Assembly: GCA_977017575.1 (NCBI GenBank)
Contig: CDRNVI010000032.1
Span: 248,001-312,000 of the forward strand
DNA from: Paramoeba atlantica
Lineage: Eukaryota; Discosea
Reading direction: 5' to 3'
DNA: 64,000 nt
The translations under genes were made by a program, and so were the position numbers. Shown in pieces: positions 29,960 to 39,519 of the stretch. The notes under the pieces are model-generated. The model saw only the letters and a list, made by a program, of their open reading frames with translations. It did no database searches and was not told where the DNA came from. Position 1 is the first letter of the stretch, and each line of letters begins with the position of its first letter.

Positions 29960-30515
29960 GGAATAATGCTCAAGGTAGATTTATTATAGACCGAAAAAGG
30001 AAGGCTACAATCATTAGAAAAAAGAAATGCCATCAGAGAGCATCTGTACAGTAGGATAAAAGAACGAAATCGTGATATATTAGAGGGTCGAAACCTATGA
30101 CAGGCAATGTTCTTTGAGACGTTTAGTATATAATAAAGTTTGTAAATAATAAAAACCGTATTAGGACCATTTTTGAAAAATCATTTTTTCGTCAAATATT
30201 TGTACCTACCGCCCGAGAGCGAGTAAGAGGAAAAGAGTAAGAGAAAGGTAGACTAACCTTTCCTTTGCGTACTGTTTTCTTTATGATATTTCCTCTATGA
30301 TATTTTTAATATTTAGAGCAAGTTGATAAATGCTATCCAGTAAATTACGCACATTTGCAAAGTACAACGAATTCAAACAAAAAGATACGGGAAGCAATGG
30401 TGCAACTCAGAAAAATATAATGTTTGGAATTTCAAAATTTGAAAGGCAAGATACTAACAAAAAATAGAATGCAAGATGGTAAAAAATTAAAAGACAAGAT
30501 TCTAAAAATCATCTT
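29960..30515. other. Intergenic spacer
   Basis: About 555 bp, strongly AT-rich, with no gene or clear repeat. Confidence 0.4.
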
Positions 30516-31883
30516 TTATAAAAATTCCTTAAAGGATACTGAAACCCTAAGAGGAAGAACGCCACGTACATCCGGGATCAACACCAACTCTTCGAGCATA
30601 TCACACACCAGGGGCAATGCATTATCACGCATCTCATAAAAAAGTTCTTTCGACGTGAAGTTTCCTTTATCCATCACACCCACTGATCTTTCTACTGCAT
30701 CCGGGCTCTCCACCTCCTCTTCTCCAGACTCCACCCTCTCACTCCTGTCTGGCAAGCCTGGAAATCGAAATTGGGGAACAATCAACGAATTCCCACCACT
30801 TTCTTCGGCACTGCAATCCAGCTGATCCACCAACACCGTACGTTGTGGGACAACCCTCACCCCCTCCCCCCTCCTCCTCCGTACCCATGGAATTCCCAAA
30901 GGACGAAACCCCTCGCCTCCCGGTGTGGAATCCCACAACACAGAGAGCCGCTTTCCCCCAGAAGGGTGAGCCGCATCCAACCTCTCCGAGACCTTTTCGA
31001 GGTTTCTCCCATCTTCCCCTGTTGGTTCTTCTACAAGACCCGAACACCTTTCTCCCTGGGCCAAACTATACCGCGTGGGATCCTGGAGTCTTTCCACCCA
31101 TTGTGCACTATTCGGACTACTTACCTCTTCCATGGATTCCCACAAAGCACCAGGAGACGAGTTTGCCGTGTTTACAAAACACTCCTTACCGATAATGATG
31201 TCGAAATAGGGTCGCAAGTCAATGAACAGAGATTTGAGAATCTGTATGAGTTCATCGGTACAGTAGGAAAGGCTACAGAGTCCAATTTGATAGGTTCGGC
31301 TTATTGTTCCTTCGGTTCTGTTCATTTCTTCGTCTTTGTTTAATCCTTTATTTTTGCTCCTTCCTTTGTTTTTTCTTATTTCTTCCTTCTTGCTCATGCC
31401 CTCGTTTTCGCTCCTTCTTATGAATTTATTTCTATATGTACGTGCGTTGTGTAGTCTACGTAGACAGGAAATAGTATGGGGACGTAACCAGAGGTAATGA
31501 GTTTCTCGTATCAAAGGGGTGGGGTGGATGCCATGGGAGGTGAGGTGGTAGGCCCCATGGGGTTGGGTCCAGGAGAGGAAAGGTTTTAAAATATCACTGG
31601 GACGTACGGATTGGCGAAAAGTAGTACAGGGTGTAATTTTGTAGAGGGGCGTACGGCGGGTGTGAGGACAGATCTTGGGAGACGTATGAGCTTGTGGCAG
31701 GTGTTGAGAAAAGGAGCCGGAGCTCAAAGTTTCGATTAAAGTCCCTCGGAGGCCAAAAAGAACAAGGAGGGGCGTGCTGTGTGGGGTAAAGGGGAGAGTT
31801 CTAGAGCCGGGGGTAGAGGTGGGTGAAGAGGAGGGGTTCGGCATCAAAATTTCAGGTGTAGGGAATGCGTTTGATCTGGTCAA
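30516..31883 (-). CDS. FCP1/NIF-like HAD protein lacking catalytic aspartates
   Basis: A 455-aa protein. Parts fit the FCP1/NLI-interacting phosphatase fold. LLVLFGLRGTLIET stands where active enzymes have the DxDGTL loop, HYLWLRPHTISCL matches the (Y)WLRPhxxxFL strand, and GLCSLSYCTDELIQIL followed by YFDIIIGKECFV matches the later strand and helix. TVLVDQLDCS matches the VDD segment. Both nucleophile aspartates are replaced (Gly and Arg), so it should be catalytically dead. Inserts of low complexity (Lys/Glu/Asn-rich, then Gly/Glu-rich) separate the parts. Composition is odd: the N-terminus is Pro/Ser/Thr from C-rich codons, the later part Gly/Glu/Val from G-rich ones. Confidence 0.55.
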   Translation of the reverse strand: MTRSNAFPTPEILMPNPSSSPTSTPGSRTLPFTPHSTPLLVLFGLRGTLIETLSSGSFSQHLPQAHTSPKICPHTRRTPLYKITPCTTFRQSVRPSDILKPFLSWTQPHGAYHLTSHGIHPTPLIRETHYLWLRPHTISCLRRLHNARTYRNKFIRRSENEGMSKKEEIRKNKGRSKNKGLNKDEEMNRTEGTISRTYQIGLCSLSYCTDELIQILKSLFIDLRPYFDIIIGKECFVNTANSSPGALWESMEEVSSPNSAQWVERLQDPTRYSLAQGERCSGLVEEPTGEDGRNLEKVSERLDAAHPSGGKRLSVLWDSTPGGEGFRPLGIPWVRRRRGEGVRVVPQRTVLVDQLDCSAEESGGNSLIVPQFRFPGLPDRSERVESGEEEVESPDAVERSVGVMDKGNFTSKELFYEMRDNALPLVCDMLEELVLIPDVRGVLPLRVSVSFKEFL

Positions 31884-32193
31884 TGGCTCAAGGTGATGTT
31901 CCTATCACTCTATTGTTCTTGGCTATAGTCATACCGTAAAATTCCATACTATTCGCTGTACATGTGCTCTATTTTTTCTCTCTCAAGATAAAGAACAAGA
32001 TTTAAAACTACATTGAATATGTGGAATAATTCATGCTGTGCAAAGCACATCTGGACATCAAAATAAATTCACATCATCACTATGTTGTCAGTTGATGGCC
32101 AGTGGCGCATAAGTTCTCAACACGCATAAGAATGTTCAGACTTGAAACAAAAGTAGTATAAAATAACCAAAGGTTTGTCAAGCTGTGGCTGTA
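31884..32193. other. Intergenic spacer
   Basis: About 310 bp with no recognisable gene or repeat. Confidence 0.4.
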
Positions 32194-32634
32194 TTACTGA
32201 GGGCGGTGTTTGTGTCGGTGATAATATCTACGTCTCAACTCCGCATCGCTCAACCCTCCCCGAGTTGTACGTCTTTTTTCTCCTTCTACCCGCTCCTTCT
32301 CTAGCTCCTCTCGAAGCTTGGTGTCGGGGAATGGGCTTTGTCTAAAATTTAGCTGCGGATAGCGGAACAGTACGTTGCCAAGTGCTGCCTTACGAGTAAT
32401 GAAACACCGATTGCAGAGTGTATCTGCCATTATGAATGCCGACTTAGAAATGATGTACTGTTGGCAGGAGGAGCACTGCTTGCGACAGCCTACGCAACAC
32501 ACAATGTCGGGATTCTCACGAATGGCCTTCGGGTTGGCTATATTGGCCAGTGGAAGTAAGCGATTGCAGTAGTTGCATTTTACACTAAAGCGTCCCCCAA
32601 TCAGTTTTAAGAAAGTACGTCTAAACAGTGACAT
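32194..32634 (-). CDS. Small four-CxxC zinc-binding protein, unknown
   Basis: A 146-aa basic protein with four Cys pairs, CNYC, CVGC, CSSC and CNRC, between about residues 20 and 78. This is enough for two zinc sites as in zinc ribbons or LIM-like modules. The N-terminus (MSLFRRTFLKLIGGRFS) is basic and amphipathic and could be a mitochondrial presequence. The C-terminal 40 residues are Arg/Lys/Glu-rich and end in a His/Arg cluster. An RNA-binding or ribosome-associated role in the mitochondrion would fit, but this is a guess. I do not recognise the family. Confidence 0.7.
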   Translation of the reverse strand: MSLFRRTFLKLIGGRFSVKCNYCNRLLPLANIANPKAIRENPDIVCCVGCRKQCSSCQQYIISKSAFIMADTLCNRCFITRKAALGNVLFRYPQLNFRQSPFPDTKLREELEKERVEGEKRRTTRGGLSDAELRRRYYHRHKHRPQ

Positions 32635-32942
32635 TCAGGATCGTAAATTCCGTGTGATTGTTAACATCCATTATTTGCATGCTAAATGGTGTATCAGTGA
32701 GATACTTTTGTAAATATTAGGAATGCCGTGACACACCAAAAAAGATGAAGCAAATAGTAAAGTGTAAAGAAAATTTCGTAACTGTGCGTACATGCACCTA
32801 TAAAAATGTAATGTACAACAATGTATGTAGCAACTAATGTATGTACTTACTGACCGAGTCTTGTGTCAACTGGTTCCTTCACCTAGCCCTAAGAAAAACT
32901 GTGACCTGCATTCGGGTGAAATTTGGCAGAACGAGTTCAGGA
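32635..32942. other. Intergenic spacer
   Basis: About 308 bp with no recognisable gene. A short repeated phrase AACTAATGTATGTA/AACAATGTATGTA occurs near 32818. Confidence 0.4.
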
Positions 32943-34061
32943 TTACCCCCTTTTCCAAAGCGAAACAAAGGGATTGGTTTCTGGTATAGGAATTAAGTTC
33001 CACAAGTCAGGTGAGGCTGAATCCGTGTGTGAGTTTAATTTTTCTAAAGAGGCGTCTAGGGAACTTTGTTCCACTTTCACTCCGAACCTTCGCGGATTGG
33101 ATTCCTGTTTGTCCAGTGTTGTGCTCCCCCGCGAGGCCTCTCGTAGCCACACCGTTTGCGCACGACTCATCAGTTCAATAGACTGAATATAAATGAGTTC
33201 ATCGACCAGGGAGCTCACCACGTACTGACTGATCGCTTGGTCCGGACCCGATAGCATTGCACTTTCTCCCGGACTGGGCATCATAAAGTCACAAAACCCT
33301 AACTTCCCCACCAGGGTGCGTATTCGATAGGCTCGCTCCATCCACTGGCGTCCTTTAGACACCCTACTCCCCTCCTTCACCAAGGTTTCAAGCGAGAGCT
33401 GCGACCAGACAAGTTCCATATTATACGGGGACTCGGACAGCTGCGCTAGAGCGCTGTAGTCATCCGCGGTGCCATAGGGGAACAACCCCATCAGTCGTGG
33501 CACCATAAGTTGTTGAATCACATATGTGCCATTATTCGCCTTGTCATTTTCCACCCGCCAGTCCGCCGTTAGCACCCCTCTTTTCATTAAAAACGCAATC
33601 CCGGATAGCAATCTCTCCCGTCGAATCCGATCCCGCACATCATGACACTTCAACGCATCCCCCGCAGCTTTCCGAAACATCCCCGAGCGGAGCACCCCCA
33701 CCCGATCCCACCGCTCCGGGGGGCACAGCGAGGTGTAGACCAGTTCCAGCGCCCGGTGGTCGCGTTTCCCCACGTGGTAGCCCCAGTAGTTGTACGGTAC
33801 CCCACACAGCACACACCGCCCGTCACGCTCCCATGCGGGGGTGACCCGACGACGGCCACTGGGGAAGGCGGGGGAGGGGAACGTCGCGGGCTCCACCTCG
33901 GGGAAGTGAGCCCGGGACACGGTGAGGTATTTCGCCGAGGGTTGGGGGAGCAAGGAGGGGATGTGGGAGGCGGGGGGCGGGGGAGGGGAGGGTGGGGCGC
34001 TGTTGAGGTGAGAGCGTAGGACGGGGAGGTCGCAGTAGCGGTAGGGGTGGCGCAGTACCAT
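32943..34061 (-). CDS. U1/matrin-type zinc-finger protein, unknown
   Basis: A 372-aa protein. At about 82-102 it has CVLCGVPYNYWGYHVGKRDH, a C2H2 finger with spacing Cx2C, x9, Hx5H and a HVGKRDH end like the U1C/matrin RNA-binding fingers. The 60 residues before it are Pro-rich and low in complexity. The rest is helical with no known domain. The finger suggests binding of structured RNA, perhaps in mitochondrial RNA metabolism, but no orthologue is recognised. The first third is encoded by a C-rich coding strand that turns G-rich after the finger, which explains the Pro runs. Two Met codons close together leave little doubt about the reading frame. Confidence 0.7.
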   Translation of the reverse strand: MVLRHPYRYCDLPVLRSHLNSAPPSPPPPPASHIPSLLPQPSAKYLTVSRAHFPEVEPATFPSPAFPSGRRRVTPAWERDGRCVLCGVPYNYWGYHVGKRDHRALELVYTSLCPPERWDRVGVLRSGMFRKAAGDALKCHDVRDRIRRERLLSGIAFLMKRGVLTADWRVENDKANNGTYVIQQLMVPRLMGLFPYGTADDYSALAQLSESPYNMELVWSQLSLETLVKEGSRVSKGRQWMERAYRIRTLVGKLGFCDFMMPSPGESAMLSGPDQAISQYVVSSLVDELIYIQSIELMSRAQTVWLREASRGSTTLDKQESNPRRFGVKVEQSSLDASLEKLNSHTDSASPDLWNLIPIPETNPFVSLWKRG

Positions 34062-34435
34062 GGGGGAGAGAGGCTGGGGGGAAGGTGGAAAGGGGGAGAG
34101 GGGGTTGTTTTTGGGGGCAGTGGGGGTAGTGGGTTCGTAGCGTGGTAGTCGTTGCGAAGGGGCGCGTGGTGACTAATGATGGACTCGGGGTAGGGGGGGG
34201 AGAGGACTACCTTCTTGGGACGAAATTCATGGTAGAATTAGTATCTCTTTAAGATCATTTGTAATGATGAACTAAAAGCTCGCAAGAGTAAAGCAAAGCT
34301 AAAAATTCCCCCTTCTCTATTTTCAGTCCCTCATTAACTTTAATGTAGTTATTATACGTAAACATAGAACATTTTTATGAATCTATAGACTTTAAATTGA
34401 AAGTACGATTCTCCGCACTGTACTATCATACTGGA
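34062..34435. other. Intergenic spacer
   Basis: About 374 bp. The right-flank G-rich composition of the preceding gene extends to about 34200 (long runs of G and GGGGAGAG). The rest is AT-rich. No gene is seen. Confidence 0.45.
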
Positions 34436-35167
34436 TCAATCGTGTCTGTAATTAGTATGAACACCCACCACGTGAAACTTATTTTGACCATGTAGACTGA
34501 TAACGTTCATTCCAAAAGGAAGCAGACTTACATCAACTGTACCTTCTAGCTCATTGTCCCCCAAATAAAGTTCTTTCAAAGTTTCAGGAAGACCGTTCAA
34601 CGAAACTGTGCCGGAAAAGTGATTCGTGTTCAACCAGAGCCAAGTCAATCCCAACGGCAAATGTTGAAGATTTAAACTGCCAGAAAGGTTATTTTGATTT
34701 ACGCACAACTGCGTAAGTCCAGCGGGAAGTGATGTAAGATCAAGCTCTCCTGAAAATTTATTGCGGTTTAACCACAAAATCGAAAGCGTTGGCGGGAGGA
34801 CAGAGGGGTCAATACTACCTTCTAGCCTATTATTTTGCAATTTTAGGTCAACGACACTGTTGGGAACAAATGCCCAAGAAAGGTTGCCGGATAAGCCAAG
34901 AGACATCCATTCCAGGCGAAGTATGCTTGGGTCGTTTGTCCGCACGTTGTACCACTTTTGAATGGGATTATCAGACGTCCAAGTTACATGCGCGTTATGC
35001 ACGTTCTGTAAAAAAAAGTTTAGACTAATTTCTGGACTCATAAACGCACGTACTCTTCCCAGTCTTGTTGCAGAACGCGGCGCATCATCCGCAGCAGAAA
35101 TTCTAACTGTCATCATGTGCCAAGTTGTGAATATTATACCGTAAGAAAAACTACCACAAAAAAACAA
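34436..35167 (-). CDS. Small secreted LRR protein, copy 1
   Basis: A 243-aa protein. A signal-like N-terminus (FSYGIIFTTWHMMTV) is followed by a cap with HVTWTSDN and a Trp-rich segment (LRLEWMSLGLSGNLSW). Five or six leucine-rich repeats of about 21 residues follow, of the form LPxxLxxLxLxxNxFSGxxDL, for example LPAGLTQLCVNQNNLSGSL. Similar small LRR proteins lie at 38728-39519 and 49904-50533. The cap resembles the others, but the paired cysteines are replaced. Such proteins are usually secreted or surface-bound and mediate contacts. A link to host or cell recognition is inference. Confidence 0.8.
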   Translation of the reverse strand: MFFCGSFSYGIIFTTWHMMTVRISAADDAPRSATRLGRVRAFMSPEISLNFFLQNVHNAHVTWTSDNPIQKWYNVRTNDPSILRLEWMSLGLSGNLSWAFVPNSVVDLKLQNNRLEGSIDPSVLPPTLSILWLNRNKFSGELDLTSLPAGLTQLCVNQNNLSGSLNLQHLPLGLTWLWLNTNHFSGTVSLNGLPETLKELYLGDNELEGTVDVSLLPFGMNVISLHGQNKFHVVGVHTNYRHD

Positions 35168-35315
35168 ATTGTTTTACAAGCCCTGCCAATTTTCTTAAGA
35201 CGAATCAGAGCAACAGATCAAAAGTTCCGATGCCAGGATTTGGTTGTCTTCTAGAAGACGGTTCTTCAAACCCTGCTAGTCGTCTAATACGTACTTTGTT
35301 CTATTTTAATTCGAG

Positions 35316-37049
35316 TTAAACCGTCAACTGTGCAACCGTTGCATTCACCCCGCTTCCTGAAAGCAAGGGCGGTGTGGTTCCACCCTTTCCCAAGAAACCT
35401 GTGCCGCAGCTGTACCCCTCCCCAATCATTGTGTTCCCCAAGTCCACATAGCTCTGCAGCTCCCCTAACACCCGCGCATCCCTCTCCGCACCGTACCACA
35501 ACTTCACCGGGTGAGGATAATCCACCCCCAACCGCGTCTTATGTATCTCCTGCATCTCCCTCGTCATGGCCTGCGGTCGGTGAAGAAACGGCGTGGGGAC
35601 GTTATGTAACTCCGGCACCCACAGCCGGGTGTACCGCCCCGCCCCATCAAACCGCAGCTGGAGCTTCTCCGCGGTCTCATGGGGCCACGGCGCCCCGAGG
35701 TCGAACACCAGCCCCGCGCACAGCGCTGCATTCCCCCAGCACACCCCGGGGTCGTAGTCCAGCAGGTTACGCTGGAGCCACTCCGCGGCAATACGCCAAT
35801 CCTGCTGGAGTCCGCGGACTAGGTACGTAAAAACAGCACGACGCCCGGGGGTAGCGGTGTATCCCGTGCGTGTGAGTTCCCGCATTGCGGCATCCACAAA
35901 CGGAAGCCCGGTAGTGGCGTTACACCAGCGATGCACCAGGTGGGGGTTGCGACCCCAGGAGGAGGGGGGACGGAGGGCGTAGGAGGCAGGGGTGGGTCCA
36001 TGTACAGCGTAGAGCGAGGCACCGTAGCGTCGCAGAAAAAAGGTCCAGTAGTCACGACGGAGCAGGTGGGTAAGGAAGACGCGACAGGACCAGTCGTGTT
36101 CGGAGTTGTGGTCGAGACTGTATTGTGCGACGAGCTCGTAAAGACGACGGGGAGAAATACAGCCGTGGGCGAGCCATGGGCTCAAACGACTGGCAGTTTT
36201 GTGGCCAAAGAGGGAATACCTCTCGCGGTCCGTGCGTCCTGGTCCGTAGTTGCTAATACAGTCGGACTCCATAAATGTTCGAACACGCTCACATGCTTCC
36301 GTTTCTCCCCCTTTAAACATGAGAACCTGACGAGAATCAGTGTCTGTTGGATCATCTCTAATAACAGGCTCTTTATAGCCTAAATCAACCAATGTTGGCA
36401 AGCCTCCTATTTCTAAGACATTCTCGCGTGGGGGACCTGGAAAAACGCCCGTTTTTCTACCATCGAAAGCAAAGGTACGACGTATTTTAGATCGGTAAAA
36501 AAGATCCGCATATCTACGAAACTCTGTAGGAAATTCCTCCACAGGAAGAGAAAGGTCGTCAATATGAAGTAAAGTGCTTCCCCAAATAGTACGCAATGAA
36601 ACGTCCATCCCTGCTTCTTTAATGTTGCTCTGTAGTTTCTGTTGCACTTCTCTTTCCTCTGGGCTTGATGGATCGTGGGCAAAAATTTCGCAACATTGCA
36701 GCTCGCAAGCTAATTTCCCAAGCAAGTCTTCGGGGGATCCAAGTCGTATCAATAATCGATGTTGATGGAGATCCCACAAGGATTTGCGCAAGTCGGCGAC
36801 ACATTCGATTGCAAAACGAGCCCTGCGAGGATGAGACCGCAAAAAGCCGCCTATTTCACTGGCTGCAGAAAATGTTCTTGGGTCAAAGCAAAAACATGGA
36901 TAAATTTGACCCACAAGTTCCTTTGCCCGTCGACAGGCAAAGATGACGGCGTAGTTGTCATGTAGGCGCAAATCTCCTACATTAAACCATAGCAGAATGT
37001 TTCGATACGAACTACCTGCCCTAATCGCCATGAGGTCAAAAGGGCACAC
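35316..37049 (-). CDS. Cryptochrome-DASH/photolyase family flavoprotein
   Basis: A 577-aa protein. The photolyase Rossmann half opens with ILLWFNVGDLRLHDN. The FAD-binding half has YGPGRTDRERYSLFGHKTASRLSPWLAHGCISPRRLY (about 265-300), LLRRDYWTFF and LPFVDAAMRELTRTGY, and ends RLWVPELHNVP. RGLQQDWRIAAEWLQRNLLDYDP matches the DASH branch, which repairs pyrimidine dimers in single-stranded or loop DNA and may also act as a photoreceptor. Length fits the family. The last quarter (GLVFDLGAPWPHE) is diverged where the family usually has NWxYxAG, so FAD or substrate handling could be altered. The coding strand of the second half is extremely GC-rich. Confidence 0.85.
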   Translation of the reverse strand: MCPFDLMAIRAGSSYRNILLWFNVGDLRLHDNYAVIFACRRAKELVGQIYPCFCFDPRTFSAASEIGGFLRSHPRRARFAIECVADLRKSLWDLHQHRLLIRLGSPEDLLGKLACELQCCEIFAHDPSSPEEREVQQKLQSNIKEAGMDVSLRTIWGSTLLHIDDLSLPVEEFPTEFRRYADLFYRSKIRRTFAFDGRKTGVFPGPPRENVLEIGGLPTLVDLGYKEPVIRDDPTDTDSRQVLMFKGGETEACERVRTFMESDCISNYGPGRTDRERYSLFGHKTASRLSPWLAHGCISPRRLYELVAQYSLDHNSEHDWSCRVFLTHLLRRDYWTFFLRRYGASLYAVHGPTPASYALRPPSSWGRNPHLVHRWCNATTGLPFVDAAMRELTRTGYTATPGRRAVFTYLVRGLQQDWRIAAEWLQRNLLDYDPGVCWGNAALCAGLVFDLGAPWPHETAEKLQLRFDGAGRYTRLWVPELHNVPTPFLHRPQAMTREMQEIHKTRLGVDYPHPVKLWYGAERDARVLGELQSYVDLGNTMIGEGYSCGTGFLGKGGTTPPLLSGSGVNATVAQLTV

Positions 37050-37458
37050 ATGACATTGCTTACGTGACCTGTTGAATATAGCAATAAGATTTTGAAGACA
37101 AAAATATATGCATTTAGGTCTACACCTCAGTAATAAAATTTAGTGAAAATGGACTTTACTGGGACAGGTTCTCCCGATTTGGTTCTGAGATTCGATAAAC
37201 GTTTAATAAATGTTCTTGCATCTTAGAGGGTGTTCCAAAACACCTGTGCATGGAGTCGAGCGACCGTCAATCTCTGTTTTGAGGTGATACCAGAGATTCC
37301 CAGTGGGATTGTGATGCGGAGGCCACCCCAGAAGCGTAAACGACTCATTAGCAAAGAAGATTTTGTCATTTGGGGTTAAGAGATTGCTCGACTGACGACA
37401 GAATTAGGTTAGAAACTCTCAAGGTACGAAAGTAGTTAAGAAATAAAGCTTCTGCACC
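37050..37458. other. Intergenic spacer with Tc1 relic
   Basis: About 410 bp with no host gene. Its right half holds the transposase relic listed at 37215-37395. Confidence 0.5.
37215..37395 (-). pseudogene. Relic of a Tc1-like transposase (internally deleted)
   Basis: The minus strand reads KIFFANESFTLLGWPP, then HHNPTGNLWYHLKTEID. The first words match the DESxF region around the first catalytic Asp, and the second match WPPQSPDLNPIENLWxxLK at the end of the catalytic core. The two are fused by a deletion of the middle, and the catalytic residues are lost. It differs from the mariner family at 7.5 and 14.2 kb. No terminal repeats were found. Confidence 0.6.
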
Positions 37459-38463
37459 CTACGTTGAGAGCACAATTCTTTGAGTTCTGTTCATGGATCG
37501 CTCTCCCAATATCCTTATTACACACGGATTAGTCGTAATTTCATTATCCTTTATAATGTCTATATCTGTATAAACAAAATCTTTAGGGTTACATGACGTC
37601 ACGCAATTGAGGGCCCGTACAACGGGACGAATATTTTCAGAAATAGAACAAGGAAGGGAGGATACGCTCTCCCTTCTCCAATCATAGGTTTCATGCTCAG
37701 CGGATGCTTGAAAATTTCGTTTTCCTTTTATATTTTCATCAGCTAGAAGCTTTTGAGCCTCATTCCAAGATATTGTGTGTCGACATTTATCAAAACGTTG
37801 ATTACGAGTGAAAGAAGTAACGTTCAATAGAATTGCACGCAATGGAAGTTGCGATGTGTCATTCATATGCCTTTGAAGGCTTCCAAGTATAGTTTCATTA
37901 CTTTCAGATGTTTGTGCCGGATACGATGCTTGGGAGATAAAGAGCGGTTCTGGGGGAGAAGATTTTGTTACACGAGTGGCTAGAGAATCGTCGTATTGTA
38001 GAGATATTTTTTGTGAATTGTTCTTCATAAAAAAGTTGACACGTGAACCTTCAGCAGCTTGTAGGTAAAGATTATGAAGCACATAACAGTTGAATATAGC
38101 AAGTGCAACCATTATCAATATTAAAAAAAGAACAATCATACCCTTTTCTTGCAGCAAATCTCGAAAACCATAAGGTTTTCGAGGGGCGTATACCCGGGGA
38201 ATTCGGGGATCGTATTGCAGATTAATATTGGTATCTGAAGCAGCGGGGTGAAATCCCCACAAATTTGGGGCTGATACTGTCGGCTCCAAGGAACGTTTTT
38301 TTAAAACTTCGTATGCCTCAGAAATCTCCTGAAATTTATTTTTACACCCCTTTGGAGTATCAGGATGATACTTTCCGGCCAACTCGCGATATTTTTCTTT
38401 TATTCGCTGAAGAGATGCGTCCGTATTCACACCAAGAATCAGAGCAGCTCGTACAGTGTTCAT
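37459..38463 (-). CDS. DnaJ-domain membrane protein
   Basis: A 334-aa protein. The J domain fills the first 58 residues, with the HPD tripeptide at 33-35 and [13 protein letters not shown] closing it, so it should stimulate an Hsp70. A single strong membrane helix lies at about 109-131 ([21 protein letters not shown]). The rest, 200 residues, has no known domain and several cysteines and sequons (NDTS, NVTS). An N-terminal J domain followed by one membrane span suggests anchoring in the ER or mitochondrial membrane with the J domain on the cytosolic or matrix side. Partner and location are inferred only. Confidence 0.82.
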   Translation of the reverse strand: MNTVRAALILGVNTDASLQRIKEKYRELAGKYHPDTPKGCKNKFQEISEAYEVLKKRSLEPTVSAPNLWGFHPAASDTNINLQYDPRIPRVYAPRKPYGFRDLLQEKGMIVLFLILIMVALAIFNCYVLHNLYLQAAEGSRVNFFMKNNSQKISLQYDDSLATRVTKSSPPEPLFISQASYPAQTSESNETILGSLQRHMNDTSQLPLRAILLNVTSFTRNQRFDKCRHTISWNEAQKLLADENIKGKRNFQASAEHETYDWRRESVSSLPCSISENIRPVVRALNCVTSCNPKDFVYTDIDIIKDNEITTNPCVIRILGERSMNRTQRIVLST

Positions 38464-38727
38464 TGATAAAGGCCCAAAGAATATACTTCATCGGGAATTC
38501 ATATAAGCCAAGGACGTAACCATGATATTATATCAACAAAATAGAATTCTTATTTTTAATTGACTTCAATGAATTGAATTCGAGCAAAATATCGTGACGA
38601 AATGAAACTTGCACCAAAAAGGGACCAAAATCAAGCAAAAATGAACGATAATTTCATTAAACGGCTACAGGCATGTCCTTTTTCAAATTGATTTGATCGT
38701 TTTAGAAGTTAGACTGTATTAGCGAAA

Positions 38728-39519
38728 TCACGAAGTTGAACGATAGGCTCCGTAGCTGTACTTAAAATTTTGATTAGGCGCTATAACTTTCCATGCATTG
38801 TGTTGGACATTGATCAATTTCATGCTCTTTGGGAGAGATCTTAAGTCTGCAACACCTTCAAATGTGTTACTCTGAAGCCATAAATGATGAATACCCTCAG
38901 TAAGTCGAGTAAGATCGAGTGACCCTGATAATTTATTACGACAAAGTCCAAGTTCACGAAGACTTGGGGGAAGAGTCGTTAAATCTATTTCTCCGTTGAA
39001 GCTATTGGTTTCCAAGTATAGAACACGCAATTGCGATGGCAGGGCCGTCAGATCTAACCCACCTGTAAATTTATTTCCGCCGAGCTCAAACCGTTCAATT
39101 TTTTGAGGAAGGCTTCTTAAATCTACTGTGATCACCCCGCTGCTGTGGCACTGGTTTGTACAACAGGGGACACTGCTCAATTGGTTACTCCCAACTCGCA
39201 GGGATTGAGTGCTTCGAGGAAGGAAATCCCAGTTTAAAAAACCTTTTAAAGGCGGCCCATGCGCTTTTCTTTTCCACGAATCCCAATCAATGTGTTTCAT
39301 ATGCCCAGAATCGTCACACTGCACGCCTTTCCATGTACATCCTGGTGTGGAATCATTCCACGTCGGGTGTCTACATTCTACAGTATGCAGGAAACGATCT
39401 AACTGATATTCGAGAGGAAGAAGTGATGCCTCAATTTTATGCGCCCTGGCGCGTCGTGGTGCCTGAGAGCAAGAAGTATCCGCGAGTCTAAACACTACAA
39501 TCTCAAGCGGAATAAGCAT
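38728..39519 (-). CDS. Small LRR protein, copy 2
   Basis: A 263-aa protein of the same family as the LRR genes at 34436 and 49904. The N-terminal cap has LLPLEYQLDRFLHTV, then CTWKGVQC, the Cx2-W-x-G-V-x-C pattern typical of LRR caps, and GFLNWDFLP. Five leucine-rich repeats follow (ALPSQLRVLYLETNSFNGEI, TLPPSLRELGLCRNKLSGSL). A CCTNQC cluster inside may form a disulphide. The N-terminus is only weakly hydrophobic, so secretion is uncertain. It is probably a surface or secreted recognition protein. Confidence 0.8.
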   Translation of the reverse strand: MLIPLEIVVFRLADTSCSQAPRRARAHKIEASLLPLEYQLDRFLHTVECRHPTWNDSTPGCTWKGVQCDDSGHMKHIDWDSWKRKAHGPPLKGFLNWDFLPRSTQSLRVGSNQLSSVPCCTNQCHSSGVITVDLRSLPQKIERFELGGNKFTGGLDLTALPSQLRVLYLETNSFNGEIDLTTLPPSLRELGLCRNKLSGSLDLTRLTEGIHHLWLQSNTFEGVADLRSLPKSMKLINVQHNAWKVIAPNQNFKYSYGAYRSTS

